A DNA stretch of 64,000 nucleotides from Tolypeutes matacus (GCA_026826555.1 JAKSZT010054334.1:27847048-27911047), one strand, 5' to 3'. Counted from the first letter of the stretch, positions 1 to 10,623 are shown. Translations and numbers: made by a program. Notes: generated by a model not told the origin, from the sequence alone.

Positions 1-1237
1 ATAACTGCATTTGTTTTAAAATACTATATAATATTATATAATTCAAACAACAAAGATAAGCAGTACAAACCAATATAAAAAGCTGTACACTATAATAGAA
101 AAATGAACAAACAACATAAAACAGGCAATTTGCAAAAGAAGAAATATAAAGCTACATTAACCATAACTCAATATTCAGCCCCATTAAAATCAAGGAAATG
201 CCAGTAAAAAAGATAAACGTTTTTGCCTTTCCCATTTGCAAAGAGATGGTAAGAATAGAAACTTCAATAAGTTGTAAAAGTTGCATATACAGGATTATTT
301 ATAATACCAAAAAAACAACAACCTTGAAATTAAATGGCGACCACTAAGGGATTGATTGATCAAATACATTACAGTTTATCCATACAATGGGATACTATGT
401 AGCCATTAAAAATGATGAGGTTAGCCATTTGTCATTGATACTTTTTGATCTGCCAAAATACACCAGGGGGACAAAACTCTCTTCAATAACTTGGTTATTG
501 GTTATATGGCAATTGGTTGATTATGGCAGTAATTGGCAATAATTATCAGGGAGGGGGCTGTGTGTGGGGTGGGGAGAAGAAGGAAGACAAAGGAAGAAGA
601 GGAGGAACCATGTTTCCAAAGAAACCTTTTCAGTGTGTTTGGGTGTATAGGTATTGATATGAAAATGTTCCCTAGTTCATTTTCCATTTGGATATGTCCC
701 CAAATTTAATTTTTACTGCAATTCACAATCTGAAACATATGGCTGTAATTTAATGTGTTCACGTGTGCATGTGAGTACACACACACACCCTTACACAACT
801 GAAACAAATTTCATGAAACATACTTATACTACATGTAATTTACTCTGATATTCCTCATTCCATCCCATTCATTCCAGTCTATTCTATAGATTTTATAAAA
901 CTTTAGATAAATTTCACCAAATTGATGTCACGATTCACTAATAGGTCCCAACTACCAGTTTGAGAAATATTAACCACCATACTTCTAAATTGCATATATT
1001 CATTTTTGACATGGAAAGATTTTATAAAATACTATGGATTAAAAAAGCAGATTAGAGAATAATATACCTACACTATTATGAATCAAGCTGCATAAAGTTT
1101 TATAATTATATGTACATAAAGAGGTGTCTGGAAAGTCATTTATCTAATGTTAATTGAAGCCAAAGTAATCTCCAGGAAGTGGATTTTGAGTGTTATAGTT
1201 TTTAATGAACTTTTTCTGTTTGTTGATTTTTTTTTTT
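1..1237. other. Unique AT-rich non-coding DNA
   Basis: No gene, RNA or repeat family is recognised here. There is a short purine-rich patch near 547-610 and a short CA tract near 775-790. The reading frames present are short and low in complexity, as expected by chance in AT-rich DNA. Confidence 0.5.
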
Positions 1238-1260
1238 CATCATGAGCATACTTTTTAAAA

Positions 1261-1660
1261 ATACACTTTTTTAAAATTATTTTTTTAAAGATACTCAGAT
1301 TACATAAATATTACATAAAAAAATATAGGGGATTCCCATATGCCCCACTCCCTCCCCCTCCCCCACTTCCCCACATTAACAACATCCTTCATTAGTGTGG
1401 TACACTTGTTACAATTGATGAACACATTTTGGAGCACTGCCACTAAGCATGGATTATAGTTTACATTATAGTTTACACTCTCTCCTGCACAATTTTGTAA
1501 GTTATGACAAGATATACAATGGCCTGTATCTCTCACTGCAAAGTCATTTAGGACAATTCCCAAGTCCTGAAAATGCGCACATATTACATTTGCTTTTCTC
1601 TCTCCCTCCCCTCAGAACCTCCGGTGGCTACTGCCTCCACTTCAATGATAAAATTTCTTC
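1261..1660 (-). mobile_element. L1 LINE 3' end (xenarthran L1 3' UTR)
   Basis: Read on the minus strand, this stretch has the layout of a mammalian L1 3' UTR. It holds a segment about a transcript-end 'accacactaatg' motif, then a G-rich polypurine tract (complement of 1340-1375, C-rich on +), then an A-rich end that appears as T/A-rich DNA at 1261-1290 on +. The left flank (1238-1257) and right flank (1661-1680) match at 18 of 20 positions, which looks like a target-site duplication. A second, sense-oriented relative lies at 34628-34820; the two share the track of motifs around 'cattttcagga' and 'acaaaattgtgc'. Only the 3' part is present, so this is a 5'-truncated dead copy. The family call is from memory of L1 3' ends. 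Confidence 0.7.
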
Positions 1661-1680
1661 CATTATGAGCATTCTTTTTA

Positions 1681-2210
1681 ATTTTGTTTATTTATTTTTA
1701 ATGAGCATGCTTTTTTCCAAAGCAAGAAAGCTATTTCTAACAAAAAAGCAAATTCTCAAGCTAGCAAAGATAAAAAGGTAACCAGTAATCCTCACACATT
1801 CTTAATCTATATTTACTGTATTAATCAGACAGAATTACTCAATGTTAAAAATAAATATCATTTCTAAAATATCCCACATTATTGCCTTGGAGAATTTATT
1901 GAAGATAAATGGGAAGCAAATGGTCTTTTTGTCACTATCAAAACATTTTAAAATCTACTCTTAGATGCTTACCATAATGTTACCTATAATTAAAACCTAA
2001 ATAAGATAATTTGGACATATTATTAAATAAATACATAAACTAATAAACTTAAAATAACTACTTAACTAAGTCATCCTTCTCTCATTGTTATCTGACAAAG
2101 GGGACTTCCTAGCCAATAACAATAAATTTTGAAAATGATAATATATAATAACTGCAAAACACTTTTAAGAGTCTTCACTCTTATGTTAGCATTGGCATTA
2201 AAGAAGAATG
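1681..2210. other. Unique AT-rich non-coding DNA
   Basis: AT-rich sequence between the L1 end and the dimeric SINE. I see no gene or recognisable repeat apart from a T-rich patch at 1681-1698 flanked by two similar 'atgagcat' words. Confidence 0.45.
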
Positions 2211-2427
2211 TGGGGAGTGGATGTGGCTCAAGTGGTTGAGTGCCCTCCTTCTACATGGGAGGTCCCAGGTTTGGTTCCTGGTGCCTCCTGAAAAAAACAA
2301 AAACAACAAACAAAAAAACCAACTCAGGGTAGCCAATGTGGCTCAGTGGTTGAGCACTGGCTTCCCACATATGGGGTCCAGGGTTCAATCCCTGGCTCCC
2401 GGTTCCTCAAAAAAAAAAAAAAAAAAG
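2211..2427 (+). mobile_element. Dimeric tRNA-derived SINE (DAS-like)
   Basis: Two different tRNA-related units lie head to tail. Unit A (2211-2290) has an A-box-like word 'tggctcaagtgg' (2224-2235) and a B-box-like word 'ggtttggttcc' (2269-2279), ending in 'tgcctcct'. A linker of A and C (2291-2322) follows, then 'aactcaggg'. Unit B (about 2330-2408) starts 'agccaatgtggctcagtgg', carries the B-box-like 'gggttcaatcc' (2381-2391), and ends in an 18-base A tail. The body matches the armadillo SINE pattern derived from a tRNA. The same A-linker-B order recurs on the other strand at 40694-40927, so this may be one dimeric element and not two chance neighbours. The 81-codon frame across it has no coding meaning. 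Confidence 0.85.
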
Positions 2428-3830
2428 ATGCGGCCCACTCTTTTGGAACTCACTATAAAACTTTAAATTAAAGTTATCCTATTTGCCATAATTTAGTAAT
2501 AAATTCATTATATTATTTCTTTGTGAAAATAATTGAAATCATATATTATTTAAATTACAACTCTCTATTAGTTTAACCACAACAAGTCATTTTTCAACTA
2601 AAATAGACCCTTTGAACAAGCAAAGGAGCCATCTATTCTCAAGGCAGATCTGTATGTATTTCAGCGGCTGCCATTATTTTCCTCATCTCATCAAATCCAA
2701 CACTGACCTAGGTGATATAAATGAAATTGAGTAATTAAAGAATTATTAGGTCCCCCTGAAGAAACGGTTCCTAATTCTCCCAATTGAAGTCACATTCCTA
2801 GAAAGCTTTGCCAATTTCCTTTTTTCCACTGTAAGAGATCTCTGGAGGGAAAAATCTTATCCCTATGTAAAGGTTCTCCTTTCCCCATACACCGGCACAT
2901 TAACCTTATGTGATTTATGTCTGACAAAGTGTACACAGTTGTTAGTATCCAGGTCTAACCTCATTTGTGTGGCTTCAAAGATCCATATTCACTCAGAAAA
3001 TGTTTGAATTTCTCTTCATCTTCTGAAGTTCTTCTTTTGTTGTGTAATTAAAGCAGCCCGTATCCAAACAAACATCTAACAGAATCTCTTGGGAATTAAT
3101 AAGCATGATTTTCCAATGACTTAGGATTAGTGGTAGTTTTTGAAGAATTGATCTTAAGCTTAATAATGAAAATGTTGGAGTGTAACTAGATTACAATATT
3201 AAATGACCCAAAAGAATAAAGAAAGGCCACATAACCTCAAGGTATGTCAGGGTTATGATACCTACAGGATAAAATATAAAACTTGTAATGTAATTGCCAT
3301 GATAAAATGAGTAAATTAGTAACAGTAATGTAATTTTTCTTATTTTATCTTTATAGTTAAGATATGCCAAAATTGAACTGAACAAATTTCACAGATTTGT
3401 TAGACTACAATGCAATAATTTCAAATATTATTTTTGTGAAGACACGTTGCATAATTTTACCTAAAACTTACTTTGAAGCATTGCCCTTCCATTGCTGTTT
3501 TAGGTATACCATGTTGTATGAAAATATAACAAATATTCCATCATCTGTGTGTGTTTCCTATAATTAATTCTGACTATTTAATTATGTTTCTAAATCTGCT
3601 CAGTTTAAGGGGAAAATTTAATAAAGACCTGTTTTTAAAAATATGGATTTGTCCTGCCAAAGAAGACTATCTTTTAAAGTATAATCAATGCACTAAAAAT
3701 GATAATAAAGCTATGAGCCATATGCCTGGAACAAATGGATTTTTTTCTCACCTTTGACTCAAGGTAAAAAAAAAAAAAACAACAACAAAGAGAGAGAGAA
3801 GGTTTCAGTCACACCGTATTTAATCCAATT
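2428..3830. other. Unique non-coding DNA
   Basis: AT-rich sequence with no recognised gene or repeat. There is an A-rich, then (CAA)/(GA)-type low-complexity patch at 3765-3801. Confidence 0.45.
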
Positions 3831-4250
3831 TGCTTTGGGTTTAATCTCCAAAACAAGGCTGGTCTGCTAATTCCCAATTATAATGGCACGTGTAATCAGA
3901 GTCCTCATTAACAAAGACTGACTATATTGTCTATTAGGAATGAAAATTTGAAATGCAAATTCAGCAAATCAAAACATTAAATGAGCTCCTACTCAAGATG
4001 CTTAGAGCTCCTGCCATGGCAGACCACGCTGGCGACACCTGCCCTGGATTTTCCCTCCAGCTGAATGTTTCCTTCGGTTCCAGTCTTTGCCTCCTAATTG
4101 ACCCACTTATGATCTCTGCTACAATTAGCATATGCTTATTAGTAATGGCTGGTTAAAGATTTCAAACCTCTGCAGTTTACAAAGTCTAATAGAGATGGCA
4201 CGCCACAGGAAAGATGAAGCCCCAATTTCCCTCATCAGCAAAGTCACAAT
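3830..4250. promoter_or_regulatory. Candidate conserved non-coding element
   Basis: This block has no repeat signature and a more balanced composition than its surroundings. It is dense in homeodomain-type TAAT/ATTA cores, including 'cccaattataatgg' (3873-3886), 'cctaattgaccc' (4091-4102) and 'acaattagcatatgc' (4120-4134), the last also holding an octamer-like 'atatgc'. Such clusters are typical of developmental enhancers in gene deserts. This is inference from composition only; I cannot show conservation from one genome. Confidence 0.3.
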
Positions 4251-5021
4251 GGTTAGAATGCATGTGTTAGAAATTAGGTGATTTTTCACACTGTCTGTTG
4301 TATGGAAATTGGTACTAATTGATACTGGAAATCAATACACACACGCTCCAGGTCTCACATACACCGAGAAAGGTACAAGTATTGGGTGAGGTTCCTATTT
4401 TCCTTTGAACAATTTCTAATTTAGTTTTAGAAAGCAGAGAAAGTGAGAGAATTTCTCTGAATGCCAAGAATGGCTAATGACATTGGATGTATCAATCACA
4501 TTCCAAACATTGGGTTTGGAAATCACTTTTTTTTTTTTCAGAGTCATTTCAGTAATAGAATAGGAAAATTTGTACTAGACCAAACTCTTTATCTAAGTCT
4601 AAAAGGGTGATGATGCTTTTAAAGAATTATGTTCAGTTTTCATAATCTAGTTCCAAAATGTCTCCTCTTAGATTCTAGCTAATACTACCAGATGTAGGAA
4701 CACTAGAATGTTAGAGAAGATTTCCTTTTTGCTTCTAGTCATGTAATTTGATAGATATCCTATTTATTCTAACATAGTTTTCTTTTATTCAGTATTAATG
4801 TTTTCCCAATTATAAATCTCAATATTATACTTTCTTTTTTATTAGGAAATAGTAAGTTGTTTCTTTCTAATCCAAGGAGAAACTATGATTATTCCTTGAT
4901 GCTGGTTGATAAAATTCATTCTTAAATTGCTGTTTATTGTCTCTACCTCTAGCTGGAGGTAAAAGACTTTGCCCTCTGACTCATGAAGTCTTGTACTATC
5001 ACTCAACAGTGGAATCTTAGG
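4251..5021. other. Unique non-coding DNA
   Basis: No gene or recognisable repeat, apart from a short T run near 4528-4539. Confidence 0.4.
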
Positions 5022-5024
5022 TAA

Positions 5025-5585
5025 ATTTACTCATTTTCTATTGCTGTGTAACAAAAATATCACAATCTCAGGTGCTTAAAACACCACCTTTTTTTGGCTC
5101 ACAGTTCCACAGGTCAGAAGTCTGGGCATGGTGTGACTGGATTCTCTACTTAAGGTCCCACTGGGCTGAAATCAAGGTGTCAGCCAGGGCTTCGGGTCTT
5201 CTTCGCAGCTCCTTAGTCTTGGTAGAACACATTTCCTTTCAGCTTTAAGACTGAGGTTCTTGTTTCCTTGCTGGCTTCAGCTGAGGGCTGCTCTCAGCTC
5301 CTCAAGGCCACCCACATTCCTTGCCACATGGTTCCCGCCCCCTTTAAGTGAGGACAGCTCATTGACTCCTTCCTGTGCTTCAACTCTCCGACTTCCTCTT
5401 CTGCAGCCAACCAGAGAAAAGTCTGCCTTTGAAGGGCTCATGTGATTAGGTCATGCCCCCTCTGATAATATAAAACATAACTGAATCGTGAGAGTAAAAT
5501 CTACCATAATCACAATCCTAGGAATTATGCAGGGTTTGTACACTAAGAAGGTAGGAAACCTTGGGGACCATATTAGACTTCTTTC
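5025..5585 (-). mobile_element. MLT1-like LTR (ERVL-MaLR)
   Basis: The left end reads 'tctattgctgtgtaacaaa', followed by 'cttaaaacaccac', 'acagttccacaggtcagaag' and 'actgggctgaaatcaaggtg'. These are the reverse complement of the 3' end of MLT1/MaLR LTRs. The right end near 'ggaaaccttggggaccatat' fits the family's 5' start. The LTR therefore lies on the minus strand, without an internal region, as a solo or fragmented LTR. Target-site duplications are not clear. The 61-codon frame inside is a shadow. Confidence 0.7.
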
Positions 5586-5599
5586 ATCTTGGATTCTTC

Positions 5600-5670
5600 T
5601 GGCCTCCTTTCCTGAATTTCAAAGTGAAGAGGTTGGACTAGAGCATCTTTAGCTCCTTCTCCATTTATTT
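5600..5670 (+). repeat. MIR-like SINE fragment
   Basis: The stretch 'gaagaggttggactagagca' (5626-5645) resembles the 3' part of MIR, which has 'ggttggactagatgatctc'. The fragment is short, so the assignment is weak. Confidence 0.35.
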
Positions 5671-7400
5671 CTAGGGTCAAATAATTAACAATATATGATC
5701 ACACAGACAGCCAGTTAATTGCTATACGCTCAGGTAAGCTGTTTTGTTTGATCAGTCAGTTTTTGCTTAAATTAAATGGTAATAGATCAACTCCTATTAC
5801 TAGGCTTTCTAGGTAAAATAAGAAGAGAATGATGCATGGTCTCTAATTTTAATGAACAGCAAAATAACCCTAGTGGCAAAATAAAAACCTGTATACAAAG
5901 AGCAATTATAAAATAAATTATGTGTTTGCACAGAGATGAAAGCTCAATATCGACTTGAATATTTTACTTTTCACCTTGTCCTGTCAGTAGCATTCAGCTC
6001 TAGAAGGACAATGCCCATGGTTCTTTTGATAAAGTTCTTTTTCCAGAGTTTTTCTGATATGCTTCAAAATTTATTAAATTTCCAAACAAAAGCCCACTTG
6101 TTTCAAAATTTTGTGATGAGCAATTTTTCTCCTCTATATTTGTCTAACCCTAAATAAAATGGTCACATTCAATCAAATCTGGCTTTCGAAGGAAAATGTC
6201 CCGACTTACAAATACCACATAATCTAGCATTCAGATTGACAATCATATATGCATTCCTTTGCTTTTTTAAATTAAATTTTACATAGGCACATTCTTGTTG
6301 CTTTGGTTCAGCATTCATCACCCCAACATTGTCCAACACACTGTTCCCATATGGAGGGTGGGATCTTACTAGCCCATACATGTATTTGCATATTTCTAAT
6401 TTTTAAAGTAAAGGCAAGAAGAAAGAAGAAAACATATTACATTTTCTCCTTTCCAGGCTCTGTCATTAAGTCAAGAAAAAAATGAAAGTATTGAAGAGTT
6501 TGAAAAAAAGCCCTCCTTTGCTTGGAGATGAATTATTTGAAATAGCTGCCTTAATTTAAGAATTAGGCATTCCAACTTAAACATTTTTGTGTCTCAAAAA
6601 AAAGAAAAAAAAATTCTACATTTAGGGTATCCAGGAGCAAGAGTTAAGAACATGTATTCTTCCTTTTAATCCAACTATGATTTTTTCCCTAGCTTGAAAT
6701 AATTAGGACAATCACTTTGGTCAAAGACAATTTTGTAATGAAATGCATTGAAAATATATTTGAAGTGGACTTATTTATATGATAAAACTACTATATACTG
6801 ACCATATCACTGACCATATGTATTGGGCTCTAAAATTATTGAAAACGCACATGAGCACTTTGAGTCCCTTAAATTTAATCTCTGGGTGTTTAAGGTTAGG
6901 TATATTTACACGAACATTTCTTTTATAAACAACCTAATTTTCCTCCCATCCAACATGAATTTCGTGTTCTATTTCAAAATCAGATTTACCTTGACATTCA
7001 ATTACTATGCACAGGAGCCTGTAGTAGAATCAAGGGATGGATTAAAAAACAAAACAAAACCTAGTCTCTTAAAATGTTTGCATTCTACTGTTAGTGAAAT
7101 TACTCTTAGGCATCTCCACCATCAAATATGTATATTGACTTTTCCTTCTATGATTGCAATTGGTAAAATGTTTGGAACCTGTTATATAGACCCAAACACA
7201 CTTAGAGAATACTGGATTTCAAACTCCTCTCTAAATAATATATTAACCAATTGAGAGATTATAATGCTGTGTCTTTCCATATTTGAAAAAATTCAGACTA
7301 CTTGGAAGTCTCCATGATGGAGAGGAAGGTTCTAGATCTAAAACATTGAATTCTACATTCCTCTCCTGAATTTCAGAGTTTCTGGAGTTAAATGTATCAC
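5671..7400. other. Unique AT-rich non-coding DNA
   Basis: No repeat family is recognised. The longest frame here is 143 codons on + (6823-7254), but it has AT-driven composition, no domain I recognise and no splice or promoter context, so I treat it as chance. Confidence 0.4.
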
Positions 7401-7560
7401 TAAAGACATATATTTTTCACCCATAACATAGGGATAATAATATTTGCCTCAACAGATTGTTGTGAGAATTTAGTGAGTTAATACTTGCAAAACATCTAGA
7501 ATACTTTAAAGCACCCAGTAGACATTTTGTAAATATTATATTCATTATTGTTATTATTTA
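7400..7560 (+). repeat. MIR SINE, 3' part
   Basis: The order 'cataacatagggataataat', 'gttgtgagaatttagtgag' and 'agcacccagtagacatt' follows the plus-strand MIR 3' half: 'aaatggggataataat', 'gttgtgaggattaaatgag', 'cagtgcctggcacatag'. Divergence is high, as usual for MIR. Confidence 0.55.
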
Positions 7561-7753
7561 TGGCTGAATTAGGTGGGCTTATAATTTTAGTTCATTTCTA
7601 TAATATATTAATTTTAATGGCATATTTTATAATAAGTAGCCAGTATTACTTTTAATTTAACAGGTCCAAGAAACATTCCCCTACCCCTAAAACTGGGGAT
7701 TAAATGGATAACGTGAGCAAAGGAACTGGAATTTGCCTAGAACAGAACTCAAG

Positions 7754-7765
7754 AAGTTTTGCCTT
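7754..7765. repeat. Target-site duplication, left copy
   Basis: The 12 bases 'aagttttgcctt' here are repeated exactly at 7958-7969, bracketing the SINE. Confidence 0.85.
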
Positions 7766-7957
7766 GGGAAGCGGCTGTGGCTCAATCAGTAGGGCTCCCA
7801 TTTACCATATGGGAGGCCCTGGGTTTGGTTCCCGGGGCCTCCTGGTGAAGGCAAGCCCGCCTGCGCGGCGTGGTTAGCTGACCCAGCGAGCACAAGCAGC
7901 AAGGGGGGGGATAAATGAATAAATAAAAATAAAATCTTTAAAAAAAGAAAAAAAAAA
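7766..7957 (+). mobile_element. DAS-like tRNA-derived SINE with 12-bp target-site duplication
   Basis: The element starts 'gggaagcggctgtggctcaa', carries the B-box-like 'gggtttggttccc' (7822-7834), ends its tRNA-like body in 'gcctcct' and continues with a GC-rich linker (7851-7904) that ends in a run of G, then a (TAAA)-rich and poly(A) tail. The flanks 'aagttttgcctt' at 7754-7765 and 7958-7969 are identical, the mark of L1-driven insertion. The GC-rich linker holds 'agctga' and 'agca' words like those at the 5' end of the element at 52767, which suggests both derive from one longer composite SINE. Confidence 0.88.
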
Positions 7958-8259
7958 AAGTTTTGCCTTTTTAATTCTTAGAATCACCCAGTGATGCCAC
8001 CACCTAGAGTTAACCACTGTCAATACTGTGGAATATTTTTCCAGTCTATTTTCTATACATAATTTTGCATGCTATATATATTATTCCAATATTCCATGAT
8101 CAGCCATCCATTATAAAATATAAAAAGACAACAAGGGCCTTTGGATGCACAAAAGAAACAAGTTATAGTTGGCAATATTATATGTTTCTTATATCTCTTG
8201 CCATTTATCTGTCACTGTCTCTTTTGCTTTAGCAATTTCTAATGCTTATTGCCAAACAT

Positions 8260-8474
8260 TTCTCTCTTTCCACTTCTTTTCTACTGTCACTAGGCTCTCC
8301 TTCAAGTTACTGTTATCTCTCAAATGATTTACAGAAACAGCCTCAGCCTCCACACTTATGTTTCAATATCCGTTTCTGCCTTTCCTTTACTTATTCTTCA
8401 CAAAAACACAAAACATAGGTAATCTGCCCTTGCCTTAAAATCCTTTATTGCACTATCTGAATTTCTAAGTGGCT
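8260..8474 (+). mobile_element. L2 LINE fragment
   Basis: The pyrimidine-rich run with 'ctctcaaatgatttacag' (8317-8334) followed by 'cagcctcagcctccacactt' and 'aaaatcctttattgcactat' resembles the plus-strand L2 region that has 'atctctcgcctggactactg' and downstream text. Divergence is high, so this is a moderate call. Confidence 0.4.
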
Positions 8475-8491
8475 CAGAGAGAAAGACAGAC

Positions 8492-8554
<63 letters not shown>
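8475..8554 (+). repeat. (GA)n microsatellite
   Basis: About 80 bases of GA dinucleotides with a few AA and CA interruptions. The longest perfect run is at the right, about 8526-8554. Likely length-variable. Confidence 0.95.
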
Positions 8555-8558
<4 letters not shown>

Positions 8559-9300
8559 CTGTAATAAGCATCCAATATTTTGCAATCAGATACTTTCAGC
8601 ATAACCTTAAGTTTCATGTTCTGTTGAAAAAGAAAAAATTTAATATCTATTTTTGAGGGAGAGACATTATAATCATTTAATGAGTTACTGATTCTAAATA
8701 TCCTAATCGGTTGCTATCTCCAAAGCTTCCCAGAGATTTGGGGACGAAGACATATTCTCAATAGGCCAGCAAGGCCTTGACTTACCCAGCTACTTAGGCT
8801 ATCCCTCAGGGTAGGTTGGTGATGGGTCACTGTCTTTCCCAGTTCTTTTCTTTTGGTGGTTCCCAAGAAACATTCACTTTCAGCTTAAACTTGGGAGCGT
8901 CCTCTGTCCTCCCATCCCCATATCTCTCAGACCAGAAATGGTGGATGATGCACTGATGGGAAGGGACGTCTGTAGCCCAAGACCCTTCACCATAAGACTT
9001 TGGCTTGTCTTTCCTCTTGTCAGGGCAGAGACAACATTTCTGTCCTGGGGCCAGCACACCTGGAGAATGTGTACTCTCCATTTAATTGCCTGCAAATTAA
9101 ACTGCAGAAATTTGAGAATTTATACAGTTCTGACTGGTCCCCGCCAGATATTCTTACAGTTCACCTCAACAAATAAAACTTATTCAAAATTCAAAACCAC
9201 ATTTGATTACCATACTATTGTTTACATTGTTGGCTCTACTAATTTAGTAGTATTTACTAATTAATAATTTACTAACTTAGATATTAGTCTGATGACCATC
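8555..9300. other. Unassigned non-coding DNA
   Basis: No repeat recognised. The part at 8740-9100 is more GC-balanced than average and holds an 84-codon minus-strand frame (8827-9081) with a CC-x-C cluster. I do not recognise it and do not call it a gene. Confidence 0.4.
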
Positions 9301-9304
9301 TAAA

Positions 9305-9471
9305 AGAGTGGTTGCAACCTTGGCTGCACATGGGAAACACCTGGAGAACTGTAGGGGTTATCAATGCCTGGGTCCCTCCCCCAGAGATTCTAATGTAATT
9401 GGTCTAAGGTGGAGAGGTAGTGAAAAAGTTGCCCATGTGATTCTAAGGGTAGTCCGAGTAGAGAACCACTG
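9305..9471. mobile_element. MER5A-like non-autonomous hAT DNA transposon
   Basis: The left end 'gtggttgcaaccttggctgc' and right end 'gagaaccactg' (9461-9471) are the degraded inverted ends of MER5A. The interior has the hallmark 'tgcctgggtccctcccccag' followed by 'agattctaatgtaattggtc'. MER5A is a short hAT-Charlie MITE moved by an autonomous transposase that is long extinct. The flanking 8-mers 'tctaaaag' and 'tgtgaaag' agree only in part. Confidence 0.85.
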
Positions 9472-9529
9472 ATGTGAAAGGAGTCTAAATATATGGAGAA
9501 TAAATCAGAGGAAGCACTCTCAGGGATTT

Positions 9530-9790
9530 TCCTAGGATTTCCTCCAGCTATACTGACCTGTCACCCTGCACTTCAGCCATGCTGGATTTCCCTCAGCAAC
9601 TCCAAAGCTTCTCGCTCATCAACCCCTTTGCACAATCTAGATGTTCTATCTAAATCAGCTCCTCCCATGCCCACATCAAAGTCTACTTTATTCCCCCTAG
9701 CCTTTAGATCTCATTCCAATTGTAATTTTCTCAATAAAATCTTACTTGATGTCCTAGACATCACTTGTGCATTATCTTAGCAGCAAACTC
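9530..9790 (+). mobile_element. L2 LINE 3' fragment
   Basis: Words such as 'cacttcagccatgctgg' (9569-9585) and the later 'ctcattccaattgtaatttt' follow the L2 3' region, where related text runs 'ctccagccacactgg' and later tail motifs. Highly diverged. Confidence 0.4.
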
Positions 9791-9819
9791 ACCCTCTTCA
9801 TAACAATTCATCCCCTGGA

Positions 9820-9898
9820 CAGGCAGTAAAACAAAGGGAGTAAGTTAATAGACCTTGAGGCCAGACTGCCCGGGTCCAAGTCCTGGCAGCATTGCATC
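9820..9898 (+). repeat. MIR SINE, 5' part (split by LTR)
   Basis: The text 'aggccagactgcccgggtcc' (9859-9878) is the MIR tRNA-like head on the plus strand. The rest of the same MIR resumes at 10364, after the LTR. Confidence 0.65.
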
Positions 9899-10363
9899 TG
9901 TATTAGTGTTTTCCAAAGAAATAGGACTGACAGGATATGTCATATATATGTATATATATAAAAACTATTAAGAGATTTGTTATAGGAATTGGCTCACACA
10001 GCCATAGGGATGGGCAAGTCCAAATTCCATAGGACAGACTTCAAGTCGGGAAGTCCCATGAAGGTTTTGATGAATTCCCCAGGAGAAGCTGTCTGTCTGT
10101 AGTAGAGATGGAAATTCTTTCTTCTGGCTGCTGAAATCATCAGGTCTCTCATTAAGGTCTTCAACTGATTAGATGAGACTTCTCTCATTGCTGGAGGCAA
10201 TCTCCTTTGTTGATTGTGATATCATCAGCCATGGATACAATTAAGTGACTAATGATTTAAATCCATGAAATACCTTCACAGTAACAATCAGAACAGAGCT
10301 TGTTTGACCAAACAACTGGACACCCTAACCTAGCCAATTTGACACATGAACTTAACCATTGCA
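9899..10363 (-). mobile_element. Mammalian LTR (ERVL/MaLR type) inserted in a MIR
   Basis: The left end reads 'tgtattagtgttttccaaag', then 'ggaattggctcacacagcca' (9987-10006). The right end reads 'cctagccaatttgacacatg' and 'cttaaccattgca'. These are the reverse complement of the LTR at 60257-60660, so both belong to one family in opposite orientations. The ends are TG and CA. The flanking 5-mers 'gcatc' and 'ggatt' agree at three of five positions. The element splits a MIR, so it is younger than that MIR. No internal region is present, so it is a solo LTR. Confidence 0.7.
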
Positions 10364-10548
10364 GGATTCTAGATATTGGATTTGGAAAAGTTATCTAACT
10401 TATCTAACTTCGCTGTGCCATTGTTTCCACATCTGTAAAAATGGAGATAATAATGTTTTTTACCTTATAAGGTCTATGGGATGACATGAGCTAGTATACA
10501 GAGAAAGAAGAGTGGCTACCACACAATAAGTACAATACAGTATTGTTA
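10364..10548 (+). repeat. MIR SINE, 3' part (split by LTR)
   Basis: The text 'ccacatctgtaaaaatggag' and 'ataataatg' continues the MIR begun at 9820; 'acataataag'-like words near the end fit its 3' part. Confidence 0.65.
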
Positions 10549-10623
10549 TTTTTTTTAAAGTTAAATAATTCATTCTGTGATTTCTTGATATTTAATTTTT
10601 ATTTTTGAAACATGTATATAAAA

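Noticed and set aside
1449..1781. 110-codon frame resembling a frame at 34593-34844
   Set aside because: The likeness is real but comes from both lying antisense in copies of one L1 3' UTR; it is not a protein family.
2224..2290. Possible tRNA gene
   Set aside because: A- and B-box-like words are present, but the body cannot fold as a full tRNA and carries a SINE tail; it is a SINE head.
2221..2466. 81-codon frame over two tRNA-like units
   Set aside because: It is the dimeric SINE read in frame; the A tail gives the Lys run.
6823..7254. 143-codon plus-strand frame
   Set aside because: Composition follows the AT-rich background, no domain or motif is recognised, and there is no splice or promoter context.
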